A DNA stretch of 64,000 nucleotides from Thalassotalea euphylliae (GTDB lineage: Bacteria > Pseudomonadota > Gammaproteobacteria > Enterobacterales > Alteromonadaceae), in NCBI RefSeq assembly GCF_003390335.1, contig NZ_QUOU01000001.1:4340001-4404000 (forward strand), in the 5' to 3' direction. Within the stretch, counting starts at the first letter, position 1, and every line of letters begins with the position of its first letter. Below the pieces are notes generated by a model that ran no database searches, was not told the origin of the DNA, and saw only the letters and a program-made list of their open reading frames with translations. Shown here in pieces: positions 17,291 to 26,711 of this stretch. The position numbers were made by a program, and so were the translations under genes.

Positions 17291-18151
17291 TTACCCATTT
17301 AAGCTCGATTGAATAATCTTACCGGCCAGCTCTTTTGTCAGCTTTGCCGCAACTTGGGCAGTAACCCCGTCGATATCACGATTCGGGTTAAATTCCACGA
17401 TATCAGCGCCGACAAGTGGCGCATCAATTTGATGGATAAGGTTAATCACTTCACGTGTCGTTAAGCCGCCCGGTTCGCGGTGAGACACCCCCGGTGCAAA
17501 AGCTGGGTCAATACCATCAATATCTAGCGATAAATATACAGGCGTATCAAATGACAATGGCTTAGCGAGCGGCCAGTGGCGCATTTCGAACATCTCTACC
17601 GAGAATTTTTCCGCTTGGGCAATCTGGTGAGCATTTAACGTGCGAATACCCACTTGTACTAAGCGCTGACATAGCCCGTCTTCCATTACCCGCGCAAACG
17701 GGCAAGCATTTGAATACGGGTTGCTTTTGAAACTGTCGTATAAATCTGAATGGGCATCAATATGGAGTATGGTCAGCTGTGGAAAATACTTGGCGTAGGC
17801 TTTTAGCAGTGGATAGGAAACACTGTGATCACCACCAAGCGACAAGCATAAATTGCCTGCCGCGAGCTGCGCTAATGCCGCTTGTTCAATATCGTGGTTA
17901 AAGCCATATGGGGTAGATTTGCCCGCTAAAAAGCTAACATCCTCAACAACTTGCCACTGGGGGTTGTCAGCAAGGTTGACCCCAAGCTCAGTGCCCTTGT
18001 TAAGCGAGCCGTGCGCCAGCACGTTTTTGATCACGGCTGGCGCTTTGGCTGGGCCTGGTTCAAACGATGAATTATCGTCAAACGGAACACCCAGCAATGC
18101 TAGCGAATGAAACTCGCTTAATAAGCTCTCACTTTGCATCAGCTTATTCAT
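17291..18151 (-). CDS. Arginase/agmatinase/formiminoglutamase-family ureohydrolase
   Basis: A Mn-dependent ureohydrolase of about 286 residues. It shows the metal motifs in order: SLGGDHSVSYPLL, ILHIDAHSDLYD and LSLDIDGIDPAFAPGVSHREPGG, followed by GADIVEFNP. The family covers arginase, agmatinase, guanidinobutyrase and formimidoylglutamase; the sequence alone does not settle the substrate, though agmatinase-like enzymes are common in this lineage. The ATG at 18151 overlaps the stop of the upstream protease gene by 8 bases, pointing to translational coupling, although no functional link to the protease is evident. A second ATG five codons later is an alternative start. Confidence 0.85.
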   Translation of the reverse strand: MNKLMQSESLLSEFHSLALLGVPFDDNSSFEPGPAKAPAVIKNVLAHGSLNKGTELGVNLADNPQWQVVEDVSFLAGKSTPYGFNHDIEQAALAQLAAGNLCLSLGGDHSVSYPLLKAYAKYFPQLTILHIDAHSDLYDSFKSNPYSNACPFARVMEDGLCQRLVQVGIRTLNAHQIAQAEKFSVEMFEMRHWPLAKPLSFDTPVYLSLDIDGIDPAFAPGVSHREPGGLTTREVINLIHQIDAPLVGADIVEFNPNRDIDGVTAQVAAKLTKELAGKIIQSSLNG

Positions 18152-20594
18152 GACCAATTGGTGAACCCGGTGGCAACGCTATACTTGATGCCGGAGTGAC
18201 GCGCTTGCCTTGCGCTAAGCTAAAGTCGATTTGCTCAGCCAATAAAGTAAATTGCGCTTTCATGCCTTGGTGTTTACGTGATTTACGGTTGTCATCTAAC
18301 CAGTCACCTAAGTCTTTTAGCGCGACATAAAGCTCAGCTCTAACTTCCGTCACCACTTTATCGCTGTGCCACAGGGTAAGTAAGTGCTCAACTACCTGTT
18401 GGTTAACACGTTGCTGCACCAGTAAGCCTAAGCCCTTTTCACTGTTTTGTTTAATAGTACTTTCTAGCAGCATATCCAACAGTTTTTCCACTGACGGAAT
18501 ATCTTTGCCCATTAACGATTGCTGCTGTAATCGCGCTAAACGCTCGGCATTTAACAACAGCCCAACCGTATGTTTCGCTGCCGCTTCTGCAGCGCTGACC
18601 GGATCAAAAGTTAGCCCAGTGTTGGCTTTAAAACTTTCACGATTGCGCTGATAGCCATAGGCTTTTGGTGGAATTAAACCGATTAATTCGTCACTCAGGG
18701 TGAGCGTTTTCGGTGTTAAGGTCGCCAGTAAGGCGTCTAGGGCTTGATATTGGCTATCACCCGCGACGGCTGACACGCCAACCACTTCACCTTCCCCTTT
18801 AACTTCGTAGCTGTAATCAACACCAGCAACAAGCTTCACTGCCGCTTCCACTTGGTAGCGATGGAAGTTATAGATTGGCACTAATACCTGCTCAATTTCT
18901 GACAGCGGCGTGCCATTGGCAATTGAGTTAATACCAAAATCTTGCAATGCTTTTTCACGTACCGCTAATACGCGGGTCAACTCAGTGGCGGCGCTTTTGC
19001 CGTTATCCCATAAATGCCCTGTCGCATGGCCACCTGATTTTGGTCTGGCATCGGGATCCGACATATATTGCAAGCCTTGGCCTTTCGCCTGGGCAATCAA
19101 ACCCGCGAGTGCTTCACCTTCAAGTTCAGGGGCAATATCACTATAGCCATAGGCGATAACGTACTTGTCCCACGCACCAATATCTGTGTCGTACGCGTTT
19201 GATAAATCAATTTCACCGTTATTAAGTGTGATGTAGGGATGTGGATAATCCATCACCGAGGCGCGATTATTCACACTGGCTGCGAAGTTATGGGCAATCC
19301 CTAGCGTGTGACCGACTTCGTGTGCGGATAACTGACGAATACGTGCTAGTGCCATTTCCTGCTGCTTGCTGGTATCTGCTTGTTCACCACTCTCCTCGTT
19401 TGTATCATTGCCAAATGGTGAAGTTAGGCCAAGGGCAATCAGGTAGTCTTGGCGGACACGTAATGAGCCCAAGGTAACATGGCCTTTGATAATTTCGCCT
19501 GTGCGTGGGTCAATAACCGATGCCCCATAGCTCCAACCGCGCGTGGCACGATGAACCCACTGGATCACGTTGTAACGCACATCCATAGGATCAGCATCTG
19601 CTGGTAACATTTTCACCTGAAACGCATCTTGGTAGCCAATCGCTTCAAACGCTTGATTCCACCAACGTGCACCGTCTAACAAGGCACTTTTTACTGGCTC
19701 TGGCACGCCCGCATCTAGGTAATAAACGATTGGTTCAACTGCCGGTGAAACAGCTGCCTCAGGATTTTGCTTTGCTAAGCGATGACGCGGAATAACACGC
19801 TGGATCAGTGGTTCATCAATTTTAGTGGCGTAATCGGCATGGCTAATTGCCCAATAGCCGCTGTAAGGGTGGAATGCACGTTCTTGGTAATTATCGTCAG
19901 GCAGTTCAATTAAGGAATGATGAAAGTTAACGGTTACCGCTGTGTTTTCTGGCGTCACTGATTTTAAGTAAGTACCCGCGCCCGACCCTTTAAACGTGAT
20001 CGTAGCTTCAAATTCGGTATTTTGAGGAAAAGCTTTAGTGCGCTTAGCGTACAAGCCACTGCGAGTAGCATCGACTTTAAAGCTACCTTGTTTGCGCTGT
20101 TTTAAACGTTCACCGACACCGTGGATATCAGAAAGTAAAAACGGCGTGTAATCCACCACAACCTTGCCACTTTTGCTCGCTTTAGCCACTTTAAAGCCCC
20201 AAATAATTGAGCTGGCAAAGGCTTCATTAATGGCTTGGCGTTCAAGCTCGTTGTCGCTATTTGCGCGGTAGTAAGTGTTCAGCTGACGTAAAAACACTTT
20301 TTCGCCAACACGCTCAAACTGCACCAAACGGGTATTGCCTAACTGGCCGCGATCTAAGCCAATATCGTTAGAGCCAATGCCGTGTGGCATACTACTTTGA
20401 AATAAAAACGGCTGCTCAAAGTTGTCAATTTCTAGGTAAACCTTGCCGCTATTTTCGTCGTGATAAAACGAAAAATAGCCTGATTGATATTGCTTGTCTT
20501 TGCTAAATTCTGCGAAGTCAGCAGGCGCTGCCCACGCGCTGGAAAGCCAGCTAAGGCAGAGTATCAGCACGGTTAACAGACGATTTAATTTCAT
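18144..20594 (-). CDS. Exported zinc-dependent metzincin-like metalloprotease (DUF5117/DUF4953 type)
   Basis: The 816-residue protein has a signal peptide (LLTVLILCLSWLSSAWA-AP). The N-terminal domain contains YFSFYHDENSGKVYLEID and resembles the DUF5117 region of this family. The catalytic domain has HEVGHTLGIAH starting at His425, the extended HExxHxxGxxH zinc motif of metzincins, followed by a Met-turn candidate SVMDYPHPY. The C-terminal helical part is the DUF4953-like region. It is probably periplasmic or secreted; with a type II secretion operon in the same window secretion is possible but not shown. It is the first gene of a two-gene unit with the ureohydrolase. Confidence 0.88.
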   Translation of the reverse strand: MKLNRLLTVLILCLSWLSSAWAAPADFAEFSKDKQYQSGYFSFYHDENSGKVYLEIDNFEQPFLFQSSMPHGIGSNDIGLDRGQLGNTRLVQFERVGEKVFLRQLNTYYRANSDNELERQAINEAFASSIIWGFKVAKASKSGKVVVDYTPFLLSDIHGVGERLKQRKQGSFKVDATRSGLYAKRTKAFPQNTEFEATITFKGSGAGTYLKSVTPENTAVTVNFHHSLIELPDDNYQERAFHPYSGYWAISHADYATKIDEPLIQRVIPRHRLAKQNPEAAVSPAVEPIVYYLDAGVPEPVKSALLDGARWWNQAFEAIGYQDAFQVKMLPADADPMDVRYNVIQWVHRATRGWSYGASVIDPRTGEIIKGHVTLGSLRVRQDYLIALGLTSPFGNDTNEESGEQADTSKQQEMALARIRQLSAHEVGHTLGIAHNFAASVNNRASVMDYPHPYITLNNGEIDLSNAYDTDIGAWDKYVIAYGYSDIAPELEGEALAGLIAQAKGQGLQYMSDPDARPKSGGHATGHLWDNGKSAATELTRVLAVREKALQDFGINSIANGTPLSEIEQVLVPIYNFHRYQVEAAVKLVAGVDYSYEVKGEGEVVGVSAVAGDSQYQALDALLATLTPKTLTLSDELIGLIPPKAYGYQRNRESFKANTGLTFDPVSAAEAAAKHTVGLLLNAERLARLQQQSLMGKDIPSVEKLLDMLLESTIKQNSEKGLGLLVQQRVNQQVVEHLLTLWHSDKVVTEVRAELYVALKDLGDWLDDNRKSRKHQGMKAQFTLLAEQIDFSLAQGKRVTPASSIALPPGSPIGHE

Positions 20595-20750
20595 CCTAAT
20601 TCCTTATTATTTTTACTAAAAACGGTCGCAAAATTGCGTTATAATCGGCTAAAAGTTAGAGTGAAAACTTTCAATAAATTGATCACCCGCGCCAATAGCG
20701 AAATGCATGACTTAACTAGCTTTTTGGCCACCGAGAAATTTTGCTCTAGC

Positions 20751-20794
20751 TAGGGCGTATTGAACATTAGAGACTGAAAGTTCAACACGCCCTA
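20751..20794. repeat. Long inverted repeat in the fbp leader
   Basis: A 15-base arm TAGGGCGTATTGAAC at 20751-20765 pairs with GTTCAACACGCCCTA at 20780-20794, with one mismatch and a 14-base loop. It lies 86 bases before the fbp start and has no T-run. It may be a small palindromic mobile remnant or a structured leader element. Confidence 0.7.
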
Positions 20795-20880
20795 CAATAT
20801 ACAGTTGGCGAAGGTGGATCAAATAGAAATCGACCAGCCAACAATAACTTGCCATCAACAACAAGCAATTAGGTAACCCT

Positions 20881-21849
20881 ATGCAACGACTAGCGCCAGC
20901 ATTACGCGAAGACGACGTACCTTTAGACTTAATCTCGTTAATTAAAACCATTCTTGCCGCCACTAAAGAAATTTCATTCCGCGTCAGCCAAGCACAACTA
21001 GGCGGCTTAATGGGCTCGACTTTGGATGAAAACATTCAAGGTGAAGTACAGAAAAAGCTAGACGTGGTTTCCAACGAATTAATTAAAGATATTTTGCTGG
21101 AATCAGGCTTTGTTCGCGCCATTTCGTCTGAGGAAGAAGATACCTCAGTGGCTGGCGATCCTAACGGCAAGTTCCTAGTGTCGTTCGACCCACTCGATGG
21201 CAGTTCAAATATCGATATTAACTCACTGATTGGCACAATTTTCTCGATTCACGAAGCTATTCCTGAGCTTGCCGCTGACGATCCTAAACAATTCCAACAA
21301 CCTGGCCACAAGCAAGTGTGCGCTGGTTATGTGCTATACGGCCCGTCAACCATGTTGGTCATGACCACAGGTAAAGGCACGCATTTTTACGTACTCGACA
21401 GAACCCACGGTGGTTACTTGTTGGTTGAGCGCAATGTACAAGTGCCAGCCGATACCCGTGAGTTCGCTATAAACATGTCGAACCAACGTTTCTGGCAAGC
21501 ACCAATGCAAAACTATATTAATGATTTAGTGGCTGGTAGCGATGGCCCGCGCGGCGAGAACTTTAACATGCGTTGGATTGCCGCTATGGTTGGCGATATT
21601 CACCGTGTCCTAACTCGTGGCGGTATATTCACTTACCCTGCCGATAACAAAAACCCCGAAAAACCTTACAAGCTGCGCTTAATGTATGAAGCGAACCCGA
21701 TGAGCTATTTAGTGGAGCAAGCGGGTGGTTTGGCGATGACCAGCCAGGGGCCGATAATGGAGATTGAGCCAAATGATATTCACCAGCGTGTGGAAGTGAT
21801 CATGGGCTCTAAAAACGAAGTTGAAAAATGCTTGAGCTACTATAACTAG
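20881..21849 (+). CDS. fbp: Class I fructose-1,6-bisphosphatase
   Basis: It hydrolyses fructose 1,6-bisphosphate to fructose 6-phosphate, the key gluconeogenic step. The 322-residue protein has the class I metal-site motifs SSEEEDT and VSFDPLDGSSNID, and later GGIFTYPADNKNPEKPYKLRLMYEANPMSYLVEQAGG, the diagnostic C-terminal signature. It starts at MQRLAPALREDDVP, as in related marine proteins. It stands alone: divergent from the protease gene and closed by a strong terminator. pckA at the other end of the window serves the same pathway. Confidence 0.97.
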   Translation: MQRLAPALREDDVPLDLISLIKTILAATKEISFRVSQAQLGGLMGSTLDENIQGEVQKKLDVVSNELIKDILLESGFVRAISSEEEDTSVAGDPNGKFLVSFDPLDGSSNIDINSLIGTIFSIHEAIPELAADDPKQFQQPGHKQVCAGYVLYGPSTMLVMTTGKGTHFYVLDRTHGGYLLVERNVQVPADTREFAINMSNQRFWQAPMQNYINDLVAGSDGPRGENFNMRWIAAMVGDIHRVLTRGGIFTYPADNKNPEKPYKLRLMYEANPMSYLVEQAGGLAMTSQGPIMEIEPNDIHQRVEVIMGSKNEVEKCLSYYN

Positions 21850-21911
21850 CTCGTATCACGCGATTTCAAAACGCTTCAAAAGCTCATTCATCGCTCATTC
21901 ATAGCTCAGTA

Positions 21912-21961
21912 AAAGCCGCATCAAATTCGAGGTTATTCGAATAAGACTGCGGCTTTTTTTT
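21912..21961 (+). terminator. Rho-independent terminator after fbp
   Basis: AAAGCCGCA pairs with TGCGGCTTT, and an inner TCGA / TCGA pair extends the hairpin. It ends in eight T residues. Confidence 0.85.
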
Positions 21962-22028
21962 ATCCACCAAAAACTGCTAGAATACGCGCCAATTAACGAA
22001 TATCAATTTCTTGCTTGGAGAATTATCA

Positions 22029-22952
22029 ATGCCAGCTTACGCGGTCGGACACAAGGTGCCAGATTCTGATTCAGTTTGTTCAGCAATCGCCCTCTCGTAC
22101 CTAAAAAACCAAATTGGTGAAGACGTAAAACCAGCACGTTTAGGCGAGCTATCACCAGAAACGTTATTTATCTTAGACAAGTTTGGTTTTGAGCAACCTG
22201 AATTAAAAATGACCTTTGCTGATACTGACGGCATTTACGTAGTCGATCATTCAGATCGCATCCAAGGTCCAGATGATATCGACGACACGACAGTATTAGG
22301 TATTATCGACCACCACAAACTAGGTGATATCACCACCTCAACACCACTTGAGTGTTGGATTCGCCCAGTAGGTTGTACTAACACCATTATTAAAATGATG
22401 TACGACTTCCACGGTGTTGACATTCCAAAAGACATTGCGGGCGCCATGATGTGTGCGATTTTATCTGACACCGTTATCTTCAAATCGCCAACGTGTACCA
22501 CGGCGGATATCAAGTGTGTTGAAGCACTTGCGGAAATCGCAGGCGTAGAAGACTACAAAGCACTAGGCATGGAAATGTTTGAAGTTAAGTCAGCGGTTGC
22601 TGGCACACCAGTACGTGACTTAGTGATGCGTGATTTTAAAGATTTCAACATGCACGGCAACAAAGTCGGTATTGGCCAGCTAGAGCTGATCAACTTAGGG
22701 TTAGTTGACGACATGAAAGCTGACTTACAAGCCGATATCGCGGCATTAAAAGCGGAAGGCGACTACCACAGCGTATTGTTAGTGCTTACCGACATTATGA
22801 AAGAAGGCTCAGAAGTGCTCGTCGTCAGTAACAATGATGACTTAACGGAAAAAGCCTACGGTGCTGTATCTGTTGACGGTAAAGTGTGGATCGACGGCAT
22901 TATGAGCCGTAAAAAACAAGTCGTACCGCCACTACAAGATTCATTAGCTTAA
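22029..22952 (+). CDS. ppaC: Manganese-dependent inorganic pyrophosphatase (DHH family, class II)
   Basis: It hydrolyses pyrophosphate to phosphate in the cytoplasm. The 307-residue protein has the family II signatures: AVGHKVPDSDSVCSAIAL near the N-terminus, VVDHSD, LGIIDHHKLGD (the DHH motif), ILSDTVIFKSPT, and a C-terminal DHHA2 domain ending VDGIMSRKKQVVPPL. The start is set at the ATG at 22029 because GGAGA lies about seven bases before it; an in-frame TTG at 22011 is less likely. It is monocistronic, between the fbp and its own terminator. Confidence 0.95.
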   Translation: MPAYAVGHKVPDSDSVCSAIALSYLKNQIGEDVKPARLGELSPETLFILDKFGFEQPELKMTFADTDGIYVVDHSDRIQGPDDIDDTTVLGIIDHHKLGDITTSTPLECWIRPVGCTNTIIKMMYDFHGVDIPKDIAGAMMCAILSDTVIFKSPTCTTADIKCVEALAEIAGVEDYKALGMEMFEVKSAVAGTPVRDLVMRDFKDFNMHGNKVGIGQLELINLGLVDDMKADLQADIAALKAEGDYHSVLLVLTDIMKEGSEVLVVSNNDDLTEKAYGAVSVDGKVWIDGIMSRKKQVVPPLQDSLA

Positions 22953-22977
22953 TCACTGATTCGTTAATGCACTGATA

Positions 22978-23005
22978 AAACCCAGCTAACATACGCTGGG
23001 TTTTT
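22978..23005 (+). terminator. Rho-independent terminator after ppaC
   Basis: The stem AAACCCAGC / GCTGGGTTT has an 8-base loop and a run of five T residues, 25 bases after the stop. Confidence 0.88.
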
Positions 23006-23077
23006 AGCCCTTGCCTAACCCGAATTAAAAAACCCCTCGTCGTAGTGAGTTATCGACATTCATTAATATAAATTCGT

Positions 23078-24019
23078 ATGCACACACGCCAGCTTTCCAC
23101 GAGTAATTTACAACAGCTTGCTGACTTTCAGGCGAAAAAAAATCGTCACTACACTCAACTTGAACAAGGGAAAGTTGCCGCTAACTATCAAGAAGTGACG
23201 ATAGGTCAACTCCATATTTTTCGAGAGTCGATCAACTTAGGCAGTAGTATAAGTGCTTCACCAGCAGAAACTTTTGTCCCTTTTGGCTTTGTTTTACCAC
23301 ATTCTGGCGATTACAACTTTTGCGGCCAAGCTAGAATAGAGAAAAGCTTAATTGTCGCAACAGGTGGCACGTGGGATATCAGCTTTTCAGGCTCAATTGA
23401 TTATATTTCAAACGTATTTCAGCGTGATTATTTTTACCAACATTACCACCAGTTAACAGGTGAAGAGCTTAATCAGCAGCTCGCCATCAGCCATTTAAAG
23501 CCGATTGCAGATAATATCGCGACTGATTATCCAGCAGTGATTCAACGCTTACTCAGTCAAGTAAATCAGCAAGTGATGGCTTCACCGAAATTAATGCGCC
23601 TATTAAACGCTGAAATACTAGGGCTCACCCTTAACGCATTGGCAGCAACAAGCGCATCAGAGAAAACCTTATCACGCCAGCCTAAACGCATTATCGGGGT
23701 AAAACGCGTATTAGGTTATTTGGAACATCATGCCAGTGATTTACCTGATATGAGTGCTTTATGCCAAATTGCACAGATTAGCGAGCGCAGTTTACAATAT
23801 GGGTTTATCGAATATTTAGGCATCACGCCCGTCAAATATTTACGAGCGTTGCGTTTAAATAAAGTTCACTATGAACTATTAGCAGCTCAGGATAAATCAT
23901 TAACAGTGAGCAATGTTGCTTTAAAGTGGGGATTTTTAGAGCTAGGGCGATTTGCACAGGAGTACAAACAGCTTTTTGGTGTATTACCATCGCAAACTCT
24001 TAAAGCTAGCTTGCGATGA
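23078..24019 (+). CDS. AraC-family transcriptional regulator
   Basis: The 313-residue protein has an N-terminal ligand or dimerisation region without a recognised domain (about 1-200) and a C-terminal double helix-turn-helix. The latter reads LPDMSALCQIAQISERSLQYGFIEYLGITPVKYLRALRLNKV, then ISNVALKWGFLELGRFAQEYKQLFGVLPSQTL, the standard AraC/XylS pattern. The regulator has no obvious co-regulated neighbour: it sits after the ppaC terminator and overlaps tail to tail by 14 bases with the HDOD gene on the other strand. Confidence 0.88.
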   Translation: MHTRQLSTSNLQQLADFQAKKNRHYTQLEQGKVAANYQEVTIGQLHIFRESINLGSSISASPAETFVPFGFVLPHSGDYNFCGQARIEKSLIVATGGTWDISFSGSIDYISNVFQRDYFYQHYHQLTGEELNQQLAISHLKPIADNIATDYPAVIQRLLSQVNQQVMASPKLMRLLNAEILGLTLNALAATSASEKTLSRQPKRIIGVKRVLGYLEHHASDLPDMSALCQIAQISERSLQYGFIEYLGITPVKYLRALRLNKVHYELLAAQDKSLTVSNVALKWGFLELGRFAQEYKQLFGVLPSQTLKASLR

Positions 24020-25223
24020 CTTTAGTGGGCGCTGCCAATAGCTTTTGAGCATAAGCCTTTGCCTGTGGTGAAAACAGTAAGGTTTGTACATCACTGTAAG
24101 CGTCTTCCACAATCAGCTGATTATCACTAACTGCAATGCTAATTTCTGCCAATAAAATAGCTTCATAGACATAAGCTGCAACAGCATTATGTTGATACAA
24201 AGCAGCCAGCTTTTCAGCTTGTTCAACCTTAGCTAATAACCCTAGCACATCGGTAATGGCGGTTGGAAATTGCCAATATTTAGCAATCAAATAACTAAGT
24301 TTTCTGGCATTTTTAAGCAATAACGCTCTAAACACAGCCGAACTTGGGCTGGCATCTGGGTGCACCTGTGAAAAAGCCTCAGACAATAACTGATAAATAA
24401 CGATGTTACCTAAATTTGCCACTAAGCCAATCAAATAGCCTTTAGCAGCAACTTGCTTGTCTGTTGATTCGGACAACAAGTGTTTAACGACCTGCGCCGA
24501 CAATAAGCTATGCTGCCATATTTTCCGCCCATAATATTTAAAATAAACATCAGATTGCGGAATGAGTTGACTAATAAAACCACGAATGACCCCTTCGTTA
24601 ACACCATTTGCCCCTAGCAACATAAACGCATTTTTAAGATCAGTGATTGCCTTACTACTGCGGTTGTATGCTGATGAATTCGCTAATTGGATCACTTTCG
24701 CAGCAATCGCTGGCTCATGTTGCAATAAATGAACAATGGCATTGGTGTCAAACTCGTCATTATTGAGCTGACTAATCACCTCACTCAATGAGGCCGGTAA
24801 AACAGGCAGTGCTTGTAGAATAACACTTGGGTTATTTAATAAAAGCGCGATACGTTCAGCAACGTAACCCGCTAACTCATCGTCAGCACTGTGCTGTGTT
24901 TGCTGGCCAAACAAGGCATCGTAAAAGTGGTTTTGATATTGCTCTCGCTGCGTAAAAGTATGCCCGCTAGTAGCAAACTCTACCGCTTTAGGGATTAGTT
25001 GGCTGTCACGCTTATGAGGCTGATTGCTACCATACTGATTATCAGTGCCTAGTCGCCCATTAACCTGTACTGAAGGGCTCGCAGTGGCTGACTGAATTGC
25101 AGATTGAGCGGCTGAAGATGGCCGAGATTGCTCAAAATAATAGAGGTTCGTTTGTGCACTTTTAGGAGCGGCTTGTAGCGGAGAAAATAACTTTTTGAGT
25201 AACTGACTAAACATACTTAACAT
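24006..25223 (-). CDS. HDOD-domain protein
   Basis: The 405-residue protein has a Ser/Ala/Gln-rich, probably unstructured N-terminal 100 residues. The HDOD domain covers about 135-330: LPVLPASLSEVISQLN, then IVHLLQHEPAIAAKVIQLANSSAY and the HDOD core AFMLLGANGVNEGVIRGFIS, KIWQHSLLSAQVVKHLL, YLIGLVANLGNIVIYQLL. HDOD proteins lack the HD phosphohydrolase residues and act as signalling adaptors in c-di-GMP, chemotaxis or stress networks. It is 54 bases downstream of a YcgR-N-like gene on the same strand, so the two may form a motility or c-di-GMP signalling pair (inference). Confidence 0.87.
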   Translation of the reverse strand: MLSMFSQLLKKLFSPLQAAPKSAQTNLYYFEQSRPSSAAQSAIQSATASPSVQVNGRLGTDNQYGSNQPHKRDSQLIPKAVEFATSGHTFTQREQYQNHFYDALFGQQTQHSADDELAGYVAERIALLLNNPSVILQALPVLPASLSEVISQLNNDEFDTNAIVHLLQHEPAIAAKVIQLANSSAYNRSSKAITDLKNAFMLLGANGVNEGVIRGFISQLIPQSDVYFKYYGRKIWQHSLLSAQVVKHLLSESTDKQVAAKGYLIGLVANLGNIVIYQLLSEAFSQVHPDASPSSAVFRALLLKNARKLSYLIAKYWQFPTAITDVLGLLAKVEQAEKLAALYQHNAVAAYVYEAILLAEISIAVSDNQLIVEDAYSDVQTLLFSPQAKAYAQKLLAAPTKVIAS

Positions 25224-25277
25224 TCAATTGGATCATAACAACGCATATCACTAACAGCTTAAAGCACCATATGCTTG

Positions 25278-25637
25278 TTAGTTTCGGCTACTGGCAAAGC
25301 GACCTGTCACCTGCTCAGGAAATTTAAAGAAAATAAATTTGGACGGATATGTCATGCTCGTCACCACCTCACTACGAAAGGCAAGGCACACCTTTTCACC
25401 ATTATCGACAACAAGGTGAATGGCACTTAATGCACCGGCTTCAATTTGGCTATAACTAATAGCCGCAGGGAAAACCGTTGGTTTAACAATTAACAAACGA
25501 TTAGCATCAATACCAACTAACTCGCCATAAATTTTCTGCTCTCGCTTCATTAGCAACTGAAAAACTAGCTTAGTACCTACTTTTGCTCCCGCTAACAACT
25601 CAGGTGATAATTTATCGCTAATATCCTTTGTGTGCAT
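25278..25637 (-). CDS. Small protein resembling the YcgR N-terminal (flagellar brake) domain
   Basis: The 119-residue soluble protein has a beta-rich pattern: AKVGTKLVFQLLMKREQKIYGELVGIDANRLLIVKPT, then a hydrophobic beta hairpin and YPSKFIFFKFPE. This resembles the PilZN/YcgR N-terminal split-barrel domain that precedes a PilZ domain in flagellar brake proteins. Here no PilZ domain follows and the RxxxR c-di-GMP motif is absent. The start is supported by an AAGGA ribosome-binding site nine bases away. It lies directly upstream of the HDOD gene. Domain assignment is by pattern only and is tentative. Confidence 0.5.
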   Translation of the reverse strand: MHTKDISDKLSPELLAGAKVGTKLVFQLLMKREQKIYGELVGIDANRLLIVKPTVFPAAISYSQIEAGALSAIHLVVDNGEKVCLAFRSEVVTSMTYPSKFIFFKFPEQVTGRFASSRN

Positions 25638-25966
25638 AAACTATAATCCTTGAACATTCCATTAACTTCCTAGCACTTAGCCCGATAAGGGTAATGAGTA
25701 CTAACTCACAAAGCCTGGCTATTTTACTGGTTATACCAGATAGTGAATATGCAGTTTCCGCAAATTTTACCAAATAGTCAGTTTTTACAGTCAATGACAA
25801 ACGGCGATGAGCAGTTACTTTAACCTGCAAATGGTATGGAGGTAATTATTGAGTCGCTAAAGCAAAAAACATGGTGAGCGTTACTAGTCCCATCGGCTTT
25901 ATGAGGTGTACTAAAATAAGAGGCTTAAAATACGTGGGTTAAACTAGTTCGGCTAGAGCCTGTGGA
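25638..25966. other. Intergenic region, nothing recognised
   Basis: The 329 bases lie between the YcgR-N-like gene start and the YjbR-family gene end. They should contain the promoter of the former. A 70-codon minus-strand open frame overlapping the gene start has no ribosome-binding site or family likeness. I see no RNA gene or repeat. Confidence 0.4.
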
Positions 25967-26362
25967 CTAGATTAAATGGATCAAAAGTGACTGTTGATCT
26001 TTCTTGGTCATTTTCGCAACCACCAGTTTAAACGAGTTATCGATCATTCGCTCAATTTCACCTTGCGGAATGGAACCATCTAAAATCACCGTATTCCACA
26101 GCGCGCGATTCATATGATAGCCGGGGATCACGCTATCAAAGATATCTCGCAGCATAACCGCTTCTTCGGGGTCACATTTTAAATTCATACAATAATACCC
26201 CTCAAGCTTGCCGTCCGTGCCTTTTTCATTGCCTTTTCCCAAGGATAAGGTGGCGAACATCTTGCCTTTCACTTTGTAAACTTCAACGTCTTCGCCAAAT
26301 GGAAAATCTTTAATTGTTTCAGGCTTTGCGAGCAAATATGCCCTTGCTGCTTGCTCATTCAT
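25967..26362 (-). CDS. MmcQ/YjbR-family protein
   Basis: The 131-residue protein has the YjbR fold pattern: LLAKPETIKDFPFGEDVEVYKVKGKMFATLSL, then YCMNLKCDPEEAVMLRD, PGYHMNRALWNTVILDGSIP and a C-terminal helix with SFKLVVAKMTKKDQ. Family members are small cytoplasmic proteins with a DNA-binding-like double-wing fold; their function is mostly unknown. The ATG at 26362 is chosen because a GGGAA ribosome-binding site precedes it. It is a single gene with long flanking spacers. Confidence 0.85.
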   Translation of the reverse strand: MNEQAARAYLLAKPETIKDFPFGEDVEVYKVKGKMFATLSLGKGNEKGTDGKLEGYYCMNLKCDPEEAVMLRDIFDSVIPGYHMNRALWNTVILDGSIPQGEIERMIDNSFKLVVAKMTKKDQQSLLIHLI

Positions 26363-26711
26363 TAGCAAATTCCCTGTAAAAGAATGGGTTAGTTATTAGC
26401 TCTAGTATATCTGAGCGATTGCAAAAAGTGATCTTTGTCATGCTTTTCTACACTCGTTTACATTTCGACAAAACCACGACATCGCTCGTACACACTCTTT
26501 TGCTAAAACTAATGACAAGCAAAACGGAATTGCTTTTACGGTGACAGCAGTATGACCTTGTTTACTCACTCGCACATTATCAGTAGCAATAGAGTGAAAA
26601 GGAACACCAAGTTTTAAATACGGAACAATGCGAATACTTAGCTAGCGCTGGGTATCATACGTTTAGTCGGCATATTGGCTAAGCACATTAAGATAAGTTT
26701 AGGAGAGAACA
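26363..26711. other. Intergenic region, nothing recognised
   Basis: The 349 bases separate the divergent YjbR-family and DUF3718 genes and should carry both promoters. A ribosome-binding site (AGGAGAG) ends it just before 26712. No terminator, RNA gene or repeat is evident. Confidence 0.4.

Noticed and set aside
20712..21035. Minus-strand 107-codon frame over the fbp start
   Set aside because: It overlaps the well-conserved fbp coding region and shows no domain; it is a shadow frame.
25618..25830. 70-codon minus-strand frame upstream of the YcgR-N-like gene
   Set aside because: No ribosome-binding site or family resemblance; it overlaps the start of the supported gene.
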